From positions 275,420-339,419 of the forward strand of contig KN805388.1 in the NCBI GenBank assembly GCA_000818945.1: 64,000 nt of DNA, written 5' to 3'. Under the pieces are notes generated by a model, which was given only the letters and a program-made list of their open reading frames with translations, was not told the origin of the DNA and did not search any database. Positions 58,449 through 64,000 of this stretch are shown one piece after another (positions within the stretch are counted from its first letter, which is position 1; each line of letters opens with the position of its first letter). This stretch comes from Schizochytrium sp. CCTCC M209059. Lineage: Eukaryota; Sar; Bigyra; Thraustochytrida; Thraustochytriidae. Position numbers and translations under genes: made by a program.

Positions 58449-59096
58449 ATGGCGGCGACGCTAGACCTCGACTGCGCCATTTGCCTTGAAGTGCGCGAAG
58501 ATCCTGTACGTCTGCGGCCCTGCGGACACGGGTTCTGCCGTACATGTCTCGAAAGCGCTGCATCATCAATGACTACGACGCCAAAATGCCCTTTATGTCG
58601 CCAGATGTCGACGGCTGTGGAGGCGGACACGGAGGCCGCACAGGCGCTCGTTTCGCGCAAACTGCGCTGCCCCTCTTGCAACGAAGAGGTGCAGGCCTTG
58701 GCGCTACGTAAACACAAGGCAGGTTGCGCTGCTGAGATGAAAGCCGCCCAAGAATCTGTCGAACAAGCACGTGCTCGTGTGAAACCCGATGCATCCCGAA
58801 ATCCGAACCGGAGCACCTTTAAATGCCCCTTCCCCGATTGCCCTGCAGACCACATGGATGGCAAAGACCTTTGCGCGCACTTTGACACGGTTCATCCAGG
58901 CGCCTCGTGCGCGGCCATCTGCCCCGTCTGCGTCACCATGCCTTGGGGCGACCCCAATTACATTTCGCGCGATGTCGTTGGCCACATCCGCTTGAGACAC
59001 AAATTCACCTACGATGAGTATGTTGATTATCAGGAGGCTGGAGACGAAGACGCCATTCTCCAGGCTGTGCTGCGCCAATCTTTGGAGCAGCGATGA
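58449..59096 (+). CDS. RNF114/RNF166-like RING E3 ligase with C-terminal UIM
   Basis: 215 residues. The C3HC4 RING is at about 9-50 (CAICLEVREDP, RPCGHGFCRTC, KCPLCR). A C2H-type finger follows (LRCPSCNEEVQALALRKHKA). Two Di19-like zinc fingers come next (FKCPFPDCPADHMDGKDLCA; CPVCVTMPWGDPNYISRDVV with HIRLRH). A ubiquitin-interacting motif ends the protein (DEDAILQAVLRQSLEQ). This is the order in human RNF114, RNF125, RNF138 and RNF166, ubiquitin E3 ligases of similar length (about 230 residues). All zinc ligands are present. ATG 58449 is the first in the frame. Intronless. Confidence 0.9.
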   Translation: MAATLDLDCAICLEVREDPVRLRPCGHGFCRTCLESAASSMTTTPKCPLCRQMSTAVEADTEAAQALVSRKLRCPSCNEEVQALALRKHKAGCAAEMKAAQESVEQARARVKPDASRNPNRSTFKCPFPDCPADHMDGKDLCAHFDTVHPGASCAAICPVCVTMPWGDPNYISRDVVGHIRLRHKFTYDEYVDYQEAGDEDAILQAVLRQSLEQR

Positions 59097-59439
59097 AGTT
59101 ACGCGATGGCATGCAAAACGTTCCCACTGCCACAGGCATCGTGCTATCTTTCATTCCTCTTCACACCGCTTGCCTCCGCTTTCCCCCGGCCACGCACTTA
59201 CTTACGGACGACGGACTTTTCGTAAACATATACAAGGAAAATCAATCAGAGTATCAATGTACAAAGCGTAAGCACGTTTTCTTCGTCTTGATATCACGAT
59301 TGGCGACTTCGCCGCAATGCAGGCCCTTTATGCGTAAATGCATGCATACATTTCGGGCGGGCAGCAAGTAGAAGATGTGGGCAAGCCGGAAATTTTCATA
59401 GAAACAGAAACAAAAAATGACAATATGTACATAGGTATG
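59097..59439. other. Spacer between convergent genes
   Basis: No gene seen; 3' regions of the RING and NVL genes. Confidence 0.5.
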
Positions 59440-62137
59440 TTACTTGCTTGTGGCGTCCAGCGTGTTGGACAAAGGAGCGCTCTCCATGGAACGATACAGG
59501 AGCTGGTCTTTTTCGGAAATGGACGGCCGGATCGAGTTCATGGCCTTTTCGAAATCATCCGCGTTCACGCGCGTCTGGCACGACGCTTGCATTGCATCTC
59601 CAGCATCAACCATCATCGCCTCACCGGCATCTGCGTCCTCGCTCGCCTTCTTTTGAGTTTCCTCAATACGAATGCGACGCAAGGCGTTCATTGCGGCCTC
59701 CTTGACGAGCGCATTAAGATCCGCGCCCGAAAATCGCTCAAGACGAGGGGAGCAACCGACGCTTTCGAGGTCCACTGACCCATCCATGGGTGTTTTGCGA
59801 GCACACGTCTTGAGAATCGAAACACGATCCTTTGAGGTCGGCAGCGGCACGTACAAGAGCTTGTCGAGACGTCCCGGGCGCAGAATGGCCGGATCGATAA
59901 TGTCTGGGCGATTGGTGGCCGCAATCACAAAGACTTCACGCCGCTCCTCGAGGCCGTCCATTTCAGTGAGCAGCTGGTTCACAACGCGCTCGCTGACGCC
60001 GTTGCTGCCATCTGATCCACGCCGCGGGCACAGCGCATCAAGTTCATCAAAAAAGACAACACAAGGCGCCGACGTACGCGCCCGCGCAAAGACCTGACGC
60101 ACTGCGCGCTCAGACTCACCGACGTACTTGTTGAGAAGCTCGGGGCCTTTGACGGAGATAAAATTGGAGCCGCTGCTATTTGCAATTGCTTTGGCGGTCA
60201 GGGTTTTACCACATCCAGGTGGGCCATAGAGAAGGACACCCATTGGTGCCGTCAAACCCATGGCGCGAAAACGCTCGGGATGCCGAATAGGCTCGGTAAT
60301 GGCCATGCTGAGCTCCTCTCGAATCTGTATAAATGCATGTGTAGAATTTCGTCAGTTTTCTCGGTTTCTTTCTTGCGCGCTGTCTCAAAGGAGCCAGCAA
60401 CAACGATAACGCCCGGTTTTTAGAATTGTTCACACGAGCCTTGCACACGAAGAGGGTCTCTCGTGCTCAGAATGAGTAGGAGGTAAGTTTAGTTTCACGG
60501 CATGTCAAACGACTGTTTATAGTCATCATCACAGCACGCGACCTCTCTTCGTGACACATGGCATCGCACACAATCTCGCACTCTCTCTTTCTATTCATCT
60601 CTTTTCTTTCCCTGTAAATGGAGAAATACAAACTTACATCACCCAGGGATCCAATATCATCCCAAGTAACCGATGGAACGGTAGCAAATCCTTCGCGCTT
60701 TGCGCTCGGCTGAACCTTTCCGACGGCTTCAAGAAAGTCCGACATTTGTACAAACACAGGCTCTAGTTGGTCCGGAGAAAATGGCTCACGCATCTGATCC
60801 ACGGAGCCAATCTCAGTCTGGTCAGATCCGAGCGAATGGAAGACACGATTGACCGCAAGCACAGCTGCCTCTTTGCACAGGGCATCGAGATCGGCACCCA
60901 CGAATCCCGGTGTGAGACGGGCCACCTCCTCGAAATCAAAGTCGCCCGCAAGTCGCATTCGCGACGACAAGCACTGCAAAATCTTTGCACGGGCAGGTGT
61001 ATCAGGAATGCCCATTGCAATCTCTCGGTCAAACCTCCCGGCGCGTCGCAATGCTGGGTCCAGCGCGTCAGGTCGATTTGTTGCTCCAATCACGACTACA
61101 GCCCCGCTGCTCGTTCCATCAGCCGCACGACCCTCTTTCGTCTCGCTGGCGATAGCGTTGGGGTCGAGATCCTCGTCATCGGCCTCAACCTCCCGTCGGA
61201 GCGAGTCCATGCAAGTCAGCAGCTGGGCAACGATGCGTCGCTCCATGCCGCGGCTGCTCGACTCGCGCTTGCCCGTAATTGCATCAATCTCATCGATAAA
61301 GATGATCGCAGGCGCGTTGACGCGCGCAGCATCGAAAAGGCCTCGCAACTTTTGCTCGCTCTCTCCGCTCATCCCGCTCACAATCTCTGGTGCCGAAATG
61401 GAGTAAAAGGCAACATCCAGCTCTCCGGCAATGGCCCGCGCGAGCATCGTCTTTCCCGAGCCCGGTGGTCCGTGCAGCAATACGCCTCGTGGAGGGTCAA
61501 CGCCGAGATGCTCGTATAGCTCTGGGTGCACGAGCGGGTATGCGCAGAGCTCGCGAATGTCTTTGATACACGAGTCGATTCCGCCCATATCCTTGAAGCG
61601 CACTCCCGGCCGCTGTGCCTGGACCCCAAAGCCATCGCCAGCAGGCGGGACCGGCAATTGGCCAGGCTTGGGCATGGCTCGCTTGCGCGACTTGGCCTTA
61701 ACGGGCTGTCGATCTTGCTCTTGAGCTTGTTGTCGCTGCTGAGCCTGTTCGAGGCGGGTTTTCTTACGTTGCGCCGCGTACAAGCCGCCATTGAGCATGT
61801 TATGCTTGTCTTCGGTGTCGCCGTCGGCGTCGTTGTCGCTGTCGTCGGACTCGTTATCTCCGCCGGCGGGCGACGCCGGCTGGCTCGAGGCCTGCCTTCG
61901 CTCAATGATGAGCGCGCTAAGCAGCTGGCGCACGCCCTTTTCCGACTTGCGCGCATACTCGCGGTGCTTTTGCAGCAGCAGCTCGTAGGCGCGCTCCGAG
62001 GTGAGCTTGGGCGCACCGTCTTCTTCAGCGCCGACCTCGGCGCCGTCGAGAAGCGCGTGCACGCGGTTCACCAGCAGCGTGTCGCCACGCAAGGGACCCG
62101 CGCCCGTGCCCGCGGGCCGCCTCCGCTTCTTGCCCAT
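59440..62137 (-). CDS. NVL: NVL/Rix7 AAA ATPase (two exons)
   Basis: 794 residues from exons 62137-60638 (500 codons) and 60324-59440. The 313-bp intron is GT-AG (GTAAGT donor, ATACAG acceptor) and in phase. It is a type II AAA ATPase with two cassettes. D1 has GPPGSGKT at about 222, IIFIDEIDAI and ATNRPDALDPALRRAGRFDR. D2 has GPPGCGKT at about 533, VVFFDELDALCPRRG and ATNRPDIIDPAILRPGRLDK. The linker WDDIGSLGD-IREEL and VKGPELLNKYVGESERAVRQ are those of NVL/Rix7, the nucleolar factor that strips assembly factors from pre-60S ribosomes, rather than CDC48/VCP. The basic MGKKRRRP start and acidic, KAKSRKR-containing linker fit a nucleolar protein. Both Walker A/B and arginine-finger regions look intact. 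Confidence 0.93.
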
Positions 62138-62410
62138 CGTGTCGCGCGGATGGTTGGCCGTCGCGAGCTTGGGTGTTTGCTCAGATTTGATCAGTGCTTG
62201 CCCATTTTGATCAGACGTCAGGCAGGCAATGAATGGGTGGCTTTGCGTAGTTTGCCTGCAATTCTGTCCCTTCTACCACTTTGACGCCACGATGGGTGGA
62301 CGCGAGGGTGGTATACTATGATAATGACCGATTGTCATGGCCAGTTGATCGATTGCCATTGCCATTGATTTGATTGATTGATTACCATTGATTACTATTG
62401 ATTGATTACC
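62138..62410. other. NVL upstream region
   Basis: Probable NVL promoter and leader, running into the GATT-rich array. Confidence 0.4.
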
Positions 62411-62987
<577 letters not shown>

Positions 62988-63080
62988 GGACGTTGCCGTG
63001 AATGATGGAGAGAACAGACTCCATGGAAAGTTATGTGCAGAAATGGTCAGTGTTCAGCAAGCCAAACTAATCTAATCAAG

Positions 63081-64000
63081 TCACTCAATGTAAAAGGACC
63101 AGAAACGACGAGTTGAGGAGCGCGAGTTTTTCGGGCGCGATAGGCCTGAAATGAGATCGTCCTCGGAAATAGGAACGTTGTTGAAATCGACGCCATGTGC
63201 GACCCAATGACGGAGAAGATCCGGGAGACTCCATTGACGGCCACGAAAAATAACGGGTTCGTCGACTTTCTGGCCAAAAAGGTCGCGCAGGCTCCGGCGC
63301 AGCGAAACGCCACGAGCCTCTGGGATCTCTTCCCAGCGAATTTCGGCCGCAACAGACTCGCGGCGAAAACGCTGCCACTCTGGCCACGTTTCTAAAAACG
63401 CATCGACTTGCTCCTCACTAATGGCAAGCGCCTGCTGACGAGCAGCGTCGATTTCGCGATCCTTGATTTCCATGAACTTGGGAAAGTGCATGGCCAGCGC
63501 AGACACTGGTAGGTCGAGGTCCTCGAGCAAAGCAATCTCAAAACGTAAGTACACGCACACGTCGTCGACGAAGCCGAGCGAATTGCACTTGGCCATGGCA
63601 TGTTCGTGCACGACCTGGAGATTCATCACACGGCGCGCAAGAGCCCGGAGTCTCGATTCGCTTCCGCGCGCGCGCGCAGTCTCTACGAGCAACTGCATTT
63701 GGTTCAAAGCCCAAATTGGTTTGTCATCGCAAGCATCGGTACTATCAACCATGCGAAGAATGACCTCCTCGCGCGCCACCTCGTCACTGACGAGGATCCC
63801 AAGGACCTCGAGAACCCGCATGGCGAGTCGGGGGCGCATCTCGGCCAAGAGAAACTCCTTTGCACCTCGCAGGCGCGAGAGAAAGACGAGCACGCCACGT
63901 TTGCTTGCATCGTCTACCACATCGCTGACATCTTCAGCTGTAAAGTCAAGAGACACCGGGTCGCCGTGCTCGTCCGCCGCATACGTGCTCCAGAAAGCGA
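63081..64000 (-). CDS. NEL (IpaH/SspH-type) E3 ubiquitin ligase domain protein, 5' partial
   Basis: C-terminal 305 codons; the frame is open to the window edge, so the start and any LRR region lie outside. It follows the NEL domain of bacterial effector E3 ligases (IpaH, SspH, SlrP, NopM). FLSRLRGAKEF matches the N-terminal helix. The catalytic C-x-D motif is in DSTDACDDKPIWALNQMQLL, where bacterial members have SCEDR-ALTWN. Next are RLRALARRVMNLQVVHE, then FVDDVCVYLRFEIALLEDLD (bacterial FVDEIEVYLAFQ-type), then EIKDREIDAARQQAL and EEQVDAFLETWPEWQRFRRE. The last 80 residues (VIFRGRQWSLPDLLRHWVAH) are not part of NEL as I know it. NEL proteins transfer ubiquitin through the Cys. Minus strand, about 940 bp upstream of the two-exon NVL gene, which supports nuclear location. 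Confidence 0.75.
   Translation of the reverse strand, partial: AFWSTYAADEHGDPVSLDFTAEDVSDVVDDASKRGVLVFLSRLRGAKEFLLAEMRPRLAMRVLEVLGILVSDEVAREEVILRMVDSTDACDDKPIWALNQMQLLVETARARGSESRLRALARRVMNLQVVHEHAMAKCNSLGFVDDVCVYLRFEIALLEDLDLPVSALAMHFPKFMEIKDREIDAARQQALAISEEQVDAFLETWPEWQRFRRESVAAEIRWEEIPEARGVSLRRSLRDLFGQKVDEPVIFRGRQWSLPDLLRHWVAHGVDFNNVPISEDDLISGLSRPKNSRSSTRRFWSFYIE

Noticed and set aside
59440..60306. Second AAA ATPase as a separate gene
   Set aside because: A GT-AG intron (60325-60637) joins it in phase to the upstream AAA ORF, giving one NVL protein with the expected D1 and D2.

Overview
The window is nuclear DNA of a GC-rich, intron-poor eukaryote. The best fit is a labyrinthulomycete/thraustochytrid-type stramenopile (Aurantiochytrium/Hondaea-like). 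The grounds are long intronless genes with strong third-position G/C bias, an ELO-type fatty-acid elongase, a 7TM-RGS protein, mucolipin-like and SEC14-type membrane-lipid proteins, and a few genes with consensus GT-AG introns. The species call is an inference. There are two N runs (22356-22544 and 52384-52399). I see no tRNA, rRNA, CRISPR array or intact transposon.

Layout. 0-3 kb is a decayed block: a broken class I ribonucleotide reductase small subunit (+) and an unidentified broken ORF (-). 3-12 kb holds a UBIAD1/MenA-type prenyltransferase (+), an M20 peptidase of the PM20D1/CPS1 type (+), a DDX11/CHL1 helicase (+) and an ELO elongase (-). 13-18 kb carries a tandem pair of SEC14 genes (-), a short SEC14-only copy beside a long PH-TM-SEC14 protein with an extra C-terminal domain. 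A third paralogue with the same C-terminal domain lies at 43-45 kb (+). 20-27 kb has a 7TM-RGS protein (+), a divergent cyclophilin cut by a gap (+), a mucolipin-like channel (-) and a secreted beta-trefoil lectin (-). 27.2-28.7 kb is tandem-repeat DNA. 29-42 kb has a protein built from eight copies of one repeat (-), a Q-rich protein (-) and a PARP6/8-type ADP-ribosyltransferase (-). A gene-free GC-rich stretch lies at 35.5-39 kb.

45-51 kb: ATG4 (-) and a five-exon SYS1 (+) are head to head, followed by a five-exon gene for a small three-TM protein (-) and a type II membrane glycosyltransferase-like protein (+). 52.8-62 kb: a bacterial-type lipase with its 5' exon(s) missing (+), a predicted myristoylated TIR/HET-like + TPR protein (-), an RNF114-like RING/UIM E3 (+) and a two-exon NVL/Rix7 AAA ATPase (-). 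A 577-bp ATTG microsatellite separates NVL from the last gene (-, running off the right edge). Its product matches the NEL domain, the catalytic domain of bacterial IpaH/SspH-type effector ubiquitin ligases. This is the most striking item in the window.

There are no operons; genes are independent. Recurring themes are membrane and lipid handling (elongase, prenyltransferase, three SEC14 proteins, lipase, M20 hydrolase), endolysosome/Golgi/autophagy (mucolipin, SYS1, ATG4) and ubiquitin/ADP-ribose signalling (RING-UIM, NEL-like, PARP). The octamer CACTTGCG recurs in clusters upstream of three minus-strand genes (ELO, PH-SEC14, eight-repeat protein) and may be a shared cis-element.
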